Source of the DNA: Giesbergeria sp.
GTDB lineage: Bacteria > Pseudomonadota > Gammaproteobacteria > Burkholderiales > Burkholderiaceae_C
Assembly: GCA_017987055.1 (NCBI GenBank)
Contig: JAGNUJ010000016.1
Location: forward strand, 1 to 20,390
Reading direction: 5' to 3'
Length of the DNA stretch: 20,390 bases
The notes under the pieces were generated by a model. That model worked only from the letters and a program-made list of their open reading frames with translations. It was not told the origin of the DNA and ran no database searches. Positions 10,430 through 17,837 of this stretch are shown here, one piece after another (the first letter of the stretch is position 1; each line of letters opens with the position of its first letter). The translations under genes were made by a program, and so were the position numbers.

Positions 10430-11710
10430 ATGCCCCTTTTGCGCAACACCACCCTTGGTATCGACTTTGGCACCTCCAACTCCGCAGTGGCGGTGCGCCA
10501 AGCCGGGCAGCCCGCGCGTTTGCTGGCGCTGGAGGGCGCGGCCACCGGCTTGCCGACGGCGCTGTTTTTCAATACCGAAAATCCGCAAGACCAGCGCACC
10601 CACTTTGGCCGCGATGCCATCGAGCAGTATTTGAGCGGCACCGAGGGGCGCTTGATGCGCTCGCTCAAAAGCTTGCTGGGCAGTGCGTTGCTGCAAGATA
10701 AAACCGTCGTCCACAACAGCGCCATCAGCTACCAAGACATCATTGCGCTGTTTTTGCAGATGCTGGCGCAGCAGGCGCGCAGCGCGCTGGGCGGCCTGCC
10801 TGAGCGCGTGGTGCTGGGCCGCCCGGTGCATTTTGTCGATGACCACCCGGCGCGTGACCAGCAAGCCCAAGAAGCGCTGCGCCAAGCGGCACGCGCGGCC
10901 GGCTTTGGCGAGGTCAGCTTTCAGCTCGAACCGATTGCCGCTGCGCTGGACTACGAGCAGCGCATCACCCAAGAATCGCTGGTGCTGGTGGTGGACATTG
11001 GCGGCGGCACGTCCGACTTCAGCGTGGTGCGGCTCGGGCCGCAGCGCGCGGGGAAGGCGGACCGCAGCGCCGATGTGCTGGCCACCACCGGCGTCCACAT
11101 TGGCGGCACCGACTTTGACCGCAAGCTGAGCCAAGCGCGGGTGATGCCGCTGCTGGGTCTTGGTCACATCGGCCCGCACGGGCGCGAGGTGCCGAGCAAA
11201 GTGTTCCACGACCTGTCCACTTGGCACTTGATTCAGTGGCGCTACGCCCCGCAAGCGGTGCGCGAGGCGCAAGCGCTGCGCAGCGACTACCGCGAGCCGG
11301 CCTTGCACGCGCGGCTGATGGCGGTGCTGAACCAGCGCCTCGGCCACCGCGTCGCCGAGGCGGTGGAGCAGGCCAAGATTGGCGTCTCAGTCCACGGCGA
11401 CGCCACGCCGGTGCGGCTGGGCTGGCTGGACGCGGCGGAGCCAAATTTGCAGGCGCTGCTGTCGCCCGACGAGATGGCGCACGACCTGCAAGCGCTGCTG
11501 GCGCAGGTGGTGGCTTGTGCGCGCGCCTGTCTGCAACGGGCCGGCTTGCCCGCGCAGGGCACAGGCGTGGATGCGATTTACCTGACCGGCGGCTCGTCGG
11601 CGCTGCGGCCGCTGCGCCGGGCGCTGGCGCTGGCGTTTCCCGAGACGCCGCAAATCGAGGGCGATTTGTTTGGCGGCGTGGCCTCGGGTCTGGCCTGCGC
11701 TGGCGATTAA
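10430..11710 (+). CDS. Hsp70 family protein, YegD-like ATPase domain only
   Basis: A 426-residue protein of the actin/Hsp70 ATPase fold. The phosphate-1 motif LGIDFGTSNSAVAV lies at residues 9-22, phosphate-2 VVDIGGGTSDFSVV starts at about 187, the connecting segment EPIAAALDYE precedes it, and the adenosine motif LTGGSSALRP lies at about 385-394. The protein ends shortly after, so the substrate-binding domain of DnaK (about 640 residues) is absent, as in E. coli YegD (about 450 residues). Such proteins are presumed chaperone-like ATPases with unknown clients. I chose the ATG at 10430; TTG at 10418 is the only earlier start in the frame, and neither has a clear ribosome binding site. It faces rsmI tail to tail, with a repeat copy between them. 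No J-domain or GrpE gene is nearby. Confidence 0.88.
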   Translation: MPLLRNTTLGIDFGTSNSAVAVRQAGQPARLLALEGAATGLPTALFFNTENPQDQRTHFGRDAIEQYLSGTEGRLMRSLKSLLGSALLQDKTVVHNSAISYQDIIALFLQMLAQQARSALGGLPERVVLGRPVHFVDDHPARDQQAQEALRQAARAAGFGEVSFQLEPIAAALDYEQRITQESLVLVVDIGGGTSDFSVVRLGPQRAGKADRSADVLATTGVHIGGTDFDRKLSQARVMPLLGLGHIGPHGREVPSKVFHDLSTWHLIQWRYAPQAVREAQALRSDYREPALHARLMAVLNQRLGHRVAEAVEQAKIGVSVHGDATPVRLGWLDAAEPNLQALLSPDEMAHDLQALLAQVVACARACLQRAGLPAQGTGVDAIYLTGGSSALRPLRRALALAFPETPQIEGDLFGGVASGLACAGD

Positions 11711-11724
11711 GCTACCTTAAAAAT

Positions 11725-11759
11725 AGCTGCTAGCGCACGTGTCCATTGGGCTAGAGGCC
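11725..11759 (+). repeat. One-armed dispersed repeat between convergent genes
   Basis: This copy starts with the arm AGCTGCTAGCGCACGTGT, shared with the palindromic copies, but continues with CCATTGGGCTAGAGGCC instead of a loop and second arm. It lies between the Hsp70-like stop (11708-11710) and the rsmI stop (11764-11766). No normal terminator is seen in the 53-base gap. It serves here as the reference for the one-armed type. Confidence 0.8.
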
Positions 11760-11763
11760 GATT

Positions 11764-12699
11764 TCATTCCAATTTTTCGGCTGATTCTGTTGATTTGCGC
11801 AGCGCCAGCGCGCTCTCGTACAGCGCATTGCGCGGCGCGCCGGTGATGTCGGCGGCCAAGCGCACGGCGGTCTTCAAAGGCAACTCGGGCAGCAGCAGTT
11901 GCAGCACGCGCAGGCTGGCGCTGTCGTCCTCGGGCACGGCGACCGGGTGCAGCAGCACGACGAACTCGCCGCGTGCGCGTTGCGGCGCACCGTCCAGCCA
12001 CGCGCTGAGCGCATGGGCGGGCTGGGTGGTGATGTCTTCAAATTGCTTGGTGATTTCGCGCGCCAGCGTCACCGCTCGCTCGCCCAGCACCGCCAGCGCG
12101 GCCGCCAGCTCGTGGATGCGGTGCGGCGCTTCGAGCAGCACCACGCAGCGCGGCTCAGCGGCCAGAACCTGCACGGCGCTGGCGCGTTCGGCGTTTTTCA
12201 CCGGCAAAAAGCCAGCAAACACAAAACCGCCATCCGCCGAACCACTGGCGACTGCGCCGGCCACGCTCAGCGCCGCCGTCACGCTGCTGGCGCCGGGCAG
12301 CGGCACCACGCGCAGCCCAGCGGCGCGCACCGCCGCCGCCAAGCGCGCGCCGGGATCGCTGACACCGGGCGTGCCAGCGTCGCTGACATAGGCGACGCGC
12401 TGGCCTTGCTGCAAGAGCGCAATCACCGTTTGCGAGGCCTCAGCCTCGTTGTGCTGGTGCAGCGCCAGCAGTTGGGCGCTGCTTTTGTCGATGCCATAAG
12501 TGCGCAGCAGGCCGTGCGTGTGGCGCGTGTCCTCGCAGGCCAGCGTGTCGGCCAATTGCAAGACGTGCAGGGCGCGCAGCGTGATGTCGGCGGTGTTGCC
12601 AATCGGCGTGGCGACGACGTACAGCGCGCCCTGCGGATAATGCTGCGCAGCTGCCGCGTCGCGTGCGGCACCCAGAGCGGTGGCGAAAGAGGCACTCAA
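11764..12699 (-). CDS. rsmI: 16S rRNA (cytidine(1402)-2'-O)-methyltransferase RsmI
   Basis: RsmI 2'-O-methylates C1402 in the decoding centre of 16S rRNA. The 311-residue protein belongs to the tetrapyrrole-methylase (SAM-dependent) fold: YVVATPIGNTADITLRAL near residue 28, ACEDTRHTHGLL near 54, VSDAGTPGVSDPG near 105, the segment VPLPGASSVTAALSVAG, and a C-terminal KTAVRLAADITGAPRNALYE region. The start is TTG at 12699-12697 with AAGGA upstream on the minus strand; no ATG exists before the conserved core, and the roughly 25-residue leader is plausible for Burkholderiales. This start overlaps the yraN start codon on the other strand. The stop codon lies just beyond a dispersed repeat copy. 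Confidence 0.95.
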   Translation of the reverse strand: MSASFATALGAARDAAAAQHYPQGALYVVATPIGNTADITLRALHVLQLADTLACEDTRHTHGLLRTYGIDKSSAQLLALHQHNEAEASQTVIALLQQGQRVAYVSDAGTPGVSDPGARLAAAVRAAGLRVVPLPGASSVTAALSVAGAVASGSADGGFVFAGFLPVKNAERASAVQVLAAEPRCVVLLEAPHRIHELAAALAVLGERAVTLAREITKQFEDITTQPAHALSAWLDGAPQRARGEFVVLLHPVAVPEDDSASLRVLQLLLPELPLKTAVRLAADITGAPRNALYESALALRKSTESAEKLE

Positions 12700-13100
12700 T
12701 GGAATTCCTTGGTAAAAAAACAGCCGCAGTGGCCCAGTCGGTCAGCACCACGCGCCAGCGCGGCGCACTGGCCGAAGACCGGGCGCTGGCGCATTTGCAG
12801 GCCGCCGGGCTGCGGCTGCTGGAGCGCAATTATCGAACGCCGGGGCGCGGCGGTGGCGAGATTGATTTGATCCTGCGCGAGCGCGACGCCACGCTGGTGT
12901 TTGTCGAAGTGCGCAGCCGCGCCAGCCGCGCCTTTGGCGGCGCGGGAGCCAGCATCACCAGCAGCAAACGCCGGCGCTTGATTTTTGCCGCGCAGCACTA
13001 TTTGCTGCGCCTGAACCCGCCGCCGCCGTGCCGCTTTGATGCGGTGCTGATTGAAGGTGACAGCATCCAATGGCTGCGCGCTGCCTTCGATGCGCAATAA
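12699..13100 (+). CDS. yraN: YraN family (UPF0102) endonuclease-like protein
   Basis: A 133-residue protein of the UPF0102/YraN family, which has a restriction-endonuclease-like fold. Family signatures are RGALAEDRALAHL (residues about 21-33), LLERNYRTPGRGGGEIDLI and LVFVEVRSR; the acidic residues of GEID and VEVR form the putative metal site. Its cellular role is not established. I chose the ATG at 12699, which has AAGAGG six bases upstream; an in-frame GTG at 12663 would place 36 more bases inside rsmI. Neighbours rsmI and diaA are the same as in E. coli, which supports the assignment. Confidence 0.93.
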   Translation: MEFLGKKTAAVAQSVSTTRQRGALAEDRALAHLQAAGLRLLERNYRTPGRGGGEIDLILRERDATLVFVEVRSRASRAFGGAGASITSSKRRRLIFAAQHYLLRLNPPPPCRFDAVLIEGDSIQWLRAAFDAQ

Positions 13101-13107
13101 ATAAGTG

Positions 13108-13183
13108 AGCTGCTAGCGCACGTGTTTAAAGCATTTGAGATAGAAAAGCGTTTCAAACCATTTAAACACGTGCGCTAGCAGCT
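13108..13183. repeat. Complete long hairpin repeat (23-nt arms, 30-nt loop)
   Basis: The arm at 13108-13130 (AGCTGCTAGCGCACGTGT, then TTAAA) is the exact reverse complement of 13161-13183. The 30-base loop contains TTTGA and TCAAA, which could extend the stem. It fills the gap between yraN (stop at 13100) and diaA. T residues at 13188-13192 follow the right arm after a short gap, so transcription termination is possible but not clear. Confidence 0.92.
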
Positions 13184-13236
13184 ATGGTTTTTGTAACATT
13201 TAGCTTGCCGTACCTCGGCAGGTATCATCACCGCCC

Positions 13237-13836
13237 ATGCTAGAACAACGCATCCAACAGCACTTTATCGACAGCGCCGACTTGAAATACCAAGCGGCGC
13301 AAATCCTCGGAAAACCGATTGCCGACGCCGTCCACGCCCTGCTGGCCTGCATCACCAACGGCGGCAAAATTTTGACCTGCGGCAACGGCGCCTCGGCGGC
13401 CGATGCGCAGCAGTTTGTCGCTTTCTGCGTCGCCGGCTTTGAGCGCGAGCGCCCCGAGATGGCCGCCGTGGCGCTGTCGGCCAACGCCGCGTTGCTGACC
13501 ACCAGCAACGGCAATGGCGACATGGCGCAGCAGTTTGCCCGCCAAGTGCGTGCGCTGGGGCAAGCCGGTGATGTGCTGCTGACGCTGTGCAGCAGCGGCA
13601 ACGACATCAACGTGCTGGCCGCCATCCACGCCGCGCACGAGCGCGACATGACGGTGATTGCCCTGAGCGGACGCAGCGCTGGCATGTTGGCCACCGTGCT
13701 GCGCGAGACCGATGTGCTGATTTGCGTGCCGCACGAACGCGCCGCCCGGGTGCGCGAAGTCCACGCGCTGGCGATCAGCTGCCTGTGCGACGGCATGGAT
13801 GCGCAATTGTTTGGTGAACAGGAGACTTCACTGTGA
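13237..13836 (+). CDS. diaA: SIS-domain protein DiaA (phosphoheptose isomerase-like)
   Basis: A 199-residue SIS-domain protein related to GmhA (sedoheptulose-7-phosphate isomerase). I call it DiaA, the DnaA-binding initiation factor, because it sits between yraN and a BON lipoprotein as in E. coli. It also carries features I recall from DiaA: FERERPEMAAVAL, the segment QVRALGQAGDVLL, ARVREVHALAISCLCD and the ending DAQLF. The sugar-phosphate binding loop reads GNGASAADAQQF, with alanine where GmhA and DiaA normally have a second glycine (GNGGSA). Whether it binds DnaA or isomerises a sugar cannot be told from sequence alone. Its stop overlaps the GTG start of the next gene. The start ATG has only a weak ribosome binding site. 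Confidence 0.85.
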   Translation: MLEQRIQQHFIDSADLKYQAAQILGKPIADAVHALLACITNGGKILTCGNGASAADAQQFVAFCVAGFERERPEMAAVALSANAALLTTSNGNGDMAQQFARQVRALGQAGDVLLTLCSSGNDINVLAAIHAAHERDMTVIALSGRSAGMLATVLRETDVLICVPHERAARVREVHALAISCLCDGMDAQLFGEQETSL

Positions 13837-14618
13837 AAAAACATCGTCTGAGCCGCGCCCTGTGCGCGCTGTTGGCTGCGGCTGCTTTGGGCGCGGGCGT
13901 GGCCGGCTGTGTGCCACTGGTGATTGGCGGTGCCGCCTTTGGTGGCCTGATGGTCGCTGACCGGCGCACCACTGGCACGCAGGTCGAAGACGAGGGCATT
14001 GAGCTGCGCGCCATCAACCGCATCACCGCCGAGTATGGCGAGCGCGTACACATCAACGTCACCAGCTATAACCGCCAAGTGCTGATTACTGGCGAGGTGC
14101 CCACGGCTGAAGTGGGCAAAGCGATTCACGCCTTGGTGGCCGATGTGGGCAACGTGACTTCAGTGATCAACGATGTGGCGGTGATGCCGCCCAGCAGCTT
14201 GGCGCAGCGCTCGAGCGATACCTTCATCACCGGCAAAGTGCGCGCCCGCTTGGTGGATGCCAAAGACATTTCGGCCATCGCCTTCAAAGTCGTCACCGAG
14301 CGCAATGTGGTCTATCTGATGGGCTTGGTCACCGAGCGCGAGGCCACGCGCGCCACCTCGATTGCCAGCGGAGTGGACGGCGTGCACAAAGTGGTGCGCA
14401 CGTTTCAGGTGTTGACCGAGGAGCAGCTGATGCGCATCATCAGCCCGCCGTTGGCACCAGTCACCACCGATGCGCCGCTGGCGACCAGCAATGCGCAGGC
14501 CAACACCAACGCCACGCCGGTGCAGGTGACAGCGCCAGCAGTCCCAGCCCCAGCCCCAGCAGCGCAGGCGATGCCCGTGCAGATGCAGTCCTTGCCGCCG
14601 CTGGCACCTCTGAATTAA
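13833..14618 (+). CDS. BON-domain outer-membrane lipoprotein (DolP/OsmY-like)
   Basis: A 261-residue probable lipoprotein: basic N-terminus, hydrophobic segment and lipobox VAGC with acylated C26. Two BON domains follow (about residues 50-120 and 128-200; typical segments are VLITGEVPTAE and VYLMGLVTEREA). This is the layout of E. coli DolP (YraP, 191 residues), which helps keep outer-membrane integrity, and the rsmI-yraN-diaA neighbourhood agrees. It differs in having a 50-residue alanine/proline/glutamine-rich tail after about residue 208, probably disordered. The start is GTG at 13833 with AGGAG upstream, overlapping the diaA stop, so the two are likely co-translated. Its TAA stop shares TTAA with the stop of the convergent dehydrogenase gene. 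Confidence 0.9.
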   Translation: MKKHRLSRALCALLAAAALGAGVAGCVPLVIGGAAFGGLMVADRRTTGTQVEDEGIELRAINRITAEYGERVHINVTSYNRQVLITGEVPTAEVGKAIHALVADVGNVTSVINDVAVMPPSSLAQRSSDTFITGKVRARLVDAKDISAIAFKVVTERNVVYLMGLVTEREATRATSIASGVDGVHKVVRTFQVLTEEQLMRIISPPLAPVTTDAPLATSNAQANTNATPVQVTAPAVPAPAPAAQAMPVQMQSLPPLAPLN

Positions 14619-15553
14619 CCCAAGCGCTTGATCAGGCTGGAGGTGTCCCAGCGCTGGCCGCCCAGTTGCTGCACGTCGGCATAAAACTGATCGACCAGCG
14701 CGGTGACCGGCAGGCGCGCACCGTTGCGCTTGGCCTCGTCCAGCACCAGCCCGAGGTCTTTGCGCATCCAATCGACGGCAAAGCCGAAGTCGAATTGGCC
14801 ATCGACCATGGTTTGACCGCGGTTTTGCATTTGCCAGCTTTGCGCCGCGCCTTGGCTGATGACGGCCAGCACCTGCGCCATGTCCAGCCCGGCGCGTTGG
14901 CCAAAGGCGATGCCTTCGGACAGGCCTTGCAGCAGGCCAGCAATGCAAATTTGGTTGACCATTTTGGCCAGCTGGCCGCTGCCGCTGTCGCCCAGCAGCG
15001 TCACGGCGCGGGCAAACGCCATCGCCACCGGCTGCATTGCGGCAAACGCTGCGGCGTCGCCACCGCACATCACCGTCAATTGGCCGTTTTGCGCGCCGGC
15101 TTGGCCGCCCGAGACCGGCGCATCGATAAAGCGCAGCCCCAGCGTGCGCGCGGCGCCATACAGCTCGCGCGCCACTTCGGCCGACGCTGTGGTGTGGTCA
15201 ACAAAAATCGCGCCCGGCTCCATGCCGGCAAAAGCGCCGTCAGCACCCAGCGTCACCGAGCGCAGGTCGTCGTCGTTGCCGACGCAGCAAAACACCAAGT
15301 CCGCCCCCCTTGCCGCTAAACGCGGCGTCTCAGCGTGCTTGATCGGGTAGTTTGTAGAGCCATTTTGGCCGTTAGCGCCCGTGTACTGTGCGCTAAGCGC
15401 TATTGCTTTGCTAGCAGTGCGGTTGTACACCGTGACTTGGTGGCCGGCCAGCGCGAGGTGCGCGGCCATTGGGGCGCCCATCACGCCCAAGCCCAAAAAG
15501 GCGACTTTGCGCGCGGGCGTGGGCTCGTACGAGCGGGGCTGGGTGCTGGCCAT
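14615..15553 (-). CDS. NAD(P)-dependent beta-hydroxyacid dehydrogenase (HIBADH/GlxR family)
   Basis: A 312-residue oxidoreductase of the 3-hydroxyisobutyrate / tartronate semialdehyde reductase family. The dinucleotide-binding motif is AFLGLGVMGAPMAAHL (about residues 17-32), then VTVYNRT. The substrate-binding motif is DAPVSGGQAGAQNG and the catalytic lysine lies in GSGQLAKMVNQI. The precise substrate cannot be decided. I chose the ATG at 15553, which has AAGGA upstream and lies 19 bases after the pilU stop; the frame stays open further, but that overlaps pilU. Residues about 48-70 (between NRTASKA and HAETP) are longer than usual and partly encoded by a dispersed repeat copy. It is probably the last gene of a pilT-pilU transcript. 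Confidence 0.9.
   Translation of the reverse strand: MASTQPRSYEPTPARKVAFLGLGVMGAPMAAHLALAGHQVTVYNRTASKAIALSAQYTGANGQNGSTNYPIKHAETPRLAARGADLVFCCVGNDDDLRSVTLGADGAFAGMEPGAIFVDHTTASAEVARELYGAARTLGLRFIDAPVSGGQAGAQNGQLTVMCGGDAAAFAAMQPVAMAFARAVTLLGDSGSGQLAKMVNQICIAGLLQGLSEGIAFGQRAGLDMAQVLAVISQGAAQSWQMQNRGQTMVDGQFDFGFAVDWMRKDLGLVLDEAKRNGARLPVTALVDQFYADVQQLGGQRWDTSSLIKRLG
15367..15404 (-). repeat. One-armed dispersed repeat inside the beta-hydroxyacid dehydrogenase gene
   Basis: On the minus strand the stretch begins AATAGCGCTTAGCGCAC and ends GCTAACGGCC. Aligned without gaps to 11722-11759 (AATAGC...GGCC), it matches at 24 of 38 positions by hand count, with both ends and TAGCGCAC conserved. It is translated in frame (AIALSAQYTGANGQ) and lies where the family has a short loop. 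Confidence 0.6.
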
Positions 15554-15572
15554 GAGAGGGTCCTTCAAGCGG

Positions 15573-16709
15573 TTAAACGATGGCGAAATGCTCAGTGCCA
15601 GCCGACAAGTCGGTGCTGCGCGCACGCACACTGTTGAGCTTGATTTGCAAGCGCAAATCGTTTCTGGAGTCGGCGTTGCGCTCGGCCTCTTCTTGGCTGA
15701 TGGTGTAGGTTTCAAACAGGTCAAATAGCGCTTGGTCAAAGGTCTGCATGCCCAAATTGCGGCTTTTCTTCATCACCTCTTTGATTTCAGCTACTTCGCC
15801 CTTGAAGATAAGGTCAGAAATGAGCGGGGTGTTGAGCATGATTTCGATGGCAGCGGCGCGCCCCTTGCCGTCTTGCTTGGGCATTAGGCGCTGCGAGATG
15901 ATGGCGCGCAGGTTGAGCGATACGTCCATCAGCAGCTGTGCGCGGCGCTCTTCTGGGAAGAAGTTGATGATGCGGTCGAGCGCTTGGTTGGCGCTGTTGG
16001 CGTGCAGCGTTGCCATGCACAGGTGACCCGTTTCGGCAAAGGCAATCGCGTGCTCCATGGTTTCGCGGTCGCGGATTTCGCCCATCAAGATCACGTCGGG
16101 CGCTTGGCGCAGCGTGTTTTTTAGCGCCGCCTCCCAGCTCTCGGTGTCTAGGCCGACTTCGCGCTGCGTCACCACGCAGTTTTTGTGCGGGTGGACAAAT
16201 TCGACGGGGTCTTCGATGGTGATGATGTGGCCAAACGAGTTCTCGTTGCGCCAGTCCACCATCGCCGCCAGCGTGGTCGATTTGCCCGAGCCGGTGGCCC
16301 CCACCAAGATGCACAGGCCGCGCTTGGTCATGGTGATTTCTTTGAGCACCTGCGGCACGCCGAGGCCGTCAATCGTCGGCAGCTTGAGTGGAATAGTGCG
16401 CAGCACCAAGCCGACACGCCCTTGCTGCATAAAAGCGTTGGCGCGAAAGCGGCCAATGCCGGCGGGCGAAATCGCAAAGTTGCACTCTTTGGTGCGCTCA
16501 AACTCGGCCGCCTGCTTGTCGCTCATCAGCGAGCGCGCCAGCGCCAGCGTGTGGCTGGCCGACAGCGGCTGGGGCGAGACTTTGGTGACAGCGCCATCGA
16601 CCTTGATGGCCGGCGGAAATTCTGCGGTGATGAACAAGTCGCTGCCGTTGCGGCTGACCATCAGCTTGAGCAGGTCGTTGATAAATTTACTGGCCTGATC
16701 GCGTTCCAT
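15573..16709 (-). CDS. pilU: Type IV pilus retraction ATPase PilU
   Basis: PilU is the accessory retraction motor of type IV pili, acting with PilT at the inner-membrane base. The 378-residue protein has the secretion-ATPase features: Walker A GATGSGKST (K143), Asp box IEDPVEF (166-171), Walker B DVILMGEIRD (205-214) and His box TGHLCMATLH (H229). PilU rather than PilT is indicated by the N-terminus MERDQASKFINDLLKLM, the EF motif sequence, a C-terminal extension beyond the PilT length, and its place after pilT. A ribosome binding site AGGA precedes the ATG. It follows pilT by 46 bases on the same strand. Confidence 0.96.
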   Translation of the reverse strand: MERDQASKFINDLLKLMVSRNGSDLFITAEFPPAIKVDGAVTKVSPQPLSASHTLALARSLMSDKQAAEFERTKECNFAISPAGIGRFRANAFMQQGRVGLVLRTIPLKLPTIDGLGVPQVLKEITMTKRGLCILVGATGSGKSTTLAAMVDWRNENSFGHIITIEDPVEFVHPHKNCVVTQREVGLDTESWEAALKNTLRQAPDVILMGEIRDRETMEHAIAFAETGHLCMATLHANSANQALDRIINFFPEERRAQLLMDVSLNLRAIISQRLMPKQDGKGRAAAIEIMLNTPLISDLIFKGEVAEIKEVMKKSRNLGMQTFDQALFDLFETYTISQEEAERNADSRNDLRLQIKLNSVRARSTDLSAGTEHFAIV

Positions 16710-16755
16710 CAGAAGTCCTCATTGCAAATGACACGGGGTGTTGAAAGGCGGGCAT

Positions 16756-17799
16756 TTAACCGGGGAAGTTGTCTGGAATTTTGGCCTTGCTGCGTGCCTC
16801 GGCTGGGCTGATCAGGTTGCGCCGTACCAAGTCGGTCAGATTTTGGTCCAGCGTTTGCATACCGACGCTGCTGCTGGTTTGGATGGTCGAATACATCTGC
16901 GCCACCTTGGCTTCGCGGATCAGGTTGCGAATGGCGCTGGTGCCGAGCATGATTTCGTGCGCCGCCACCCGCCCCGAGCCGTCTTTCAACTTGCACAGCG
17001 ACTGCGAAATCACCGCCTGCAGTGACTCGGACAACATGGCGCGGATCATTTCTTTTTCTTCGGCCGGGAAGACGTCAATAATCCGGTCAATAGTTTTGGC
17101 AGCGCTCGACGTGTGCAGCGTGCCAAACACCAAGTGGCCAGTCTCAGCCGCCGTCATCGCCAGGCGGATGGTTTCCAAGTCGCGCATTTCGCCGACCAAA
17201 ATCGCGTCCGGGTCTTCGCGCAATGCCGACTTCAGCGCTGCGGCAAATGACTGGGTCATTGGCCCGACTTCGCGTTGGTTGATCAGGCATTTTTTGGACT
17301 CATGGACAAATTCGATGGGGTCTTCCACCGTCAAGATATGGCCGTATTCGGTCTCGTTGAGGTAGTTGACCATGGCGGCCAGCGTGGTTGACTTGCCCGA
17401 GCCGGTCGGTCCTGTCACCAGCACCATGCCGCGTGGCTTGAGCGCTAGTTCACCAAAAATTTTTGGCGCGTTGAGCTGCTCTAGCGTCAAAATTTTGCTG
17501 GGAATGGTACGAAACACCGCCGCCGCACCCCGGTTTTGGTTAAAGGCGTTGACACGAAACCGAGCCAGCCCATCAATTTCAAATGAAAAGTCAATCTCTA
17601 AAAACTCTTCGTATATCTTGCGCTGGCCGTCGTTCATGATGTCATACACCATCGCGTGTACCGTTTTATGATCCAGCGGCTCGACATTGATGCGGCGCAC
17701 GTCGCCATGCACGCGAATCATCGGTGGCAAGCCAGCAGACAAGTGCAAGTCGGATGCTTTGTTTTTGACGCTAAAGGCCAGTAGCTGAGTAATGTCCAC
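16756..17799 (-). CDS. pilT: Type IV pilus retraction ATPase PilT
   Basis: PilT is the hexameric ATPase that depolymerises type IV pili and so drives twitching motility and DNA uptake. The 347-residue protein starts MDITQLLAFSVKNKASDLHL, typical of PilT, with Walker A GPTGSGKST (K136), Asp box VEDPIEF, Walker B DAILVGEMRD, His box TGHLVFGTLH and the PilT-specific C-terminal motif AIRNLIRE needed for retraction. The start is GTG at 17799-17797; no ATG lies nearer, and the purine stretch AGAGAG upstream is a weak ribosome binding site. It is divergent from yggS, with only 38 bases between start codons, so the promoters must be compact or extend into the opposite genes. Confidence 0.97.
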   Translation of the reverse strand: MDITQLLAFSVKNKASDLHLSAGLPPMIRVHGDVRRINVEPLDHKTVHAMVYDIMNDGQRKIYEEFLEIDFSFEIDGLARFRVNAFNQNRGAAAVFRTIPSKILTLEQLNAPKIFGELALKPRGMVLVTGPTGSGKSTTLAAMVNYLNETEYGHILTVEDPIEFVHESKKCLINQREVGPMTQSFAAALKSALREDPDAILVGEMRDLETIRLAMTAAETGHLVFGTLHTSSAAKTIDRIIDVFPAEEKEMIRAMLSESLQAVISQSLCKLKDGSGRVAAHEIMLGTSAIRNLIREAKVAQMYSTIQTSSSVGMQTLDQNLTDLVRRNLISPAEARSKAKIPDNFPG

Positions 17800-17837
17800 G
17801 GATTTTTCTCTCTGGTTTGGTACGCTTAGTGCAGATT

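Noticed and set aside
14621..14630. Perfect 10-bp palindrome CAAGCGCTTG at the end of the dehydrogenase gene
   Set aside because: It lies in codons (KRLG end), has no loop and no T-tract, and is expected by chance at this GC content.
15554..15739. N-terminal extension of the beta-hydroxyacid dehydrogenase
   Set aside because: It overlaps pilU, shows no family similarity, and a good ribosome binding site (AAGGA) precedes the ATG at 15553.
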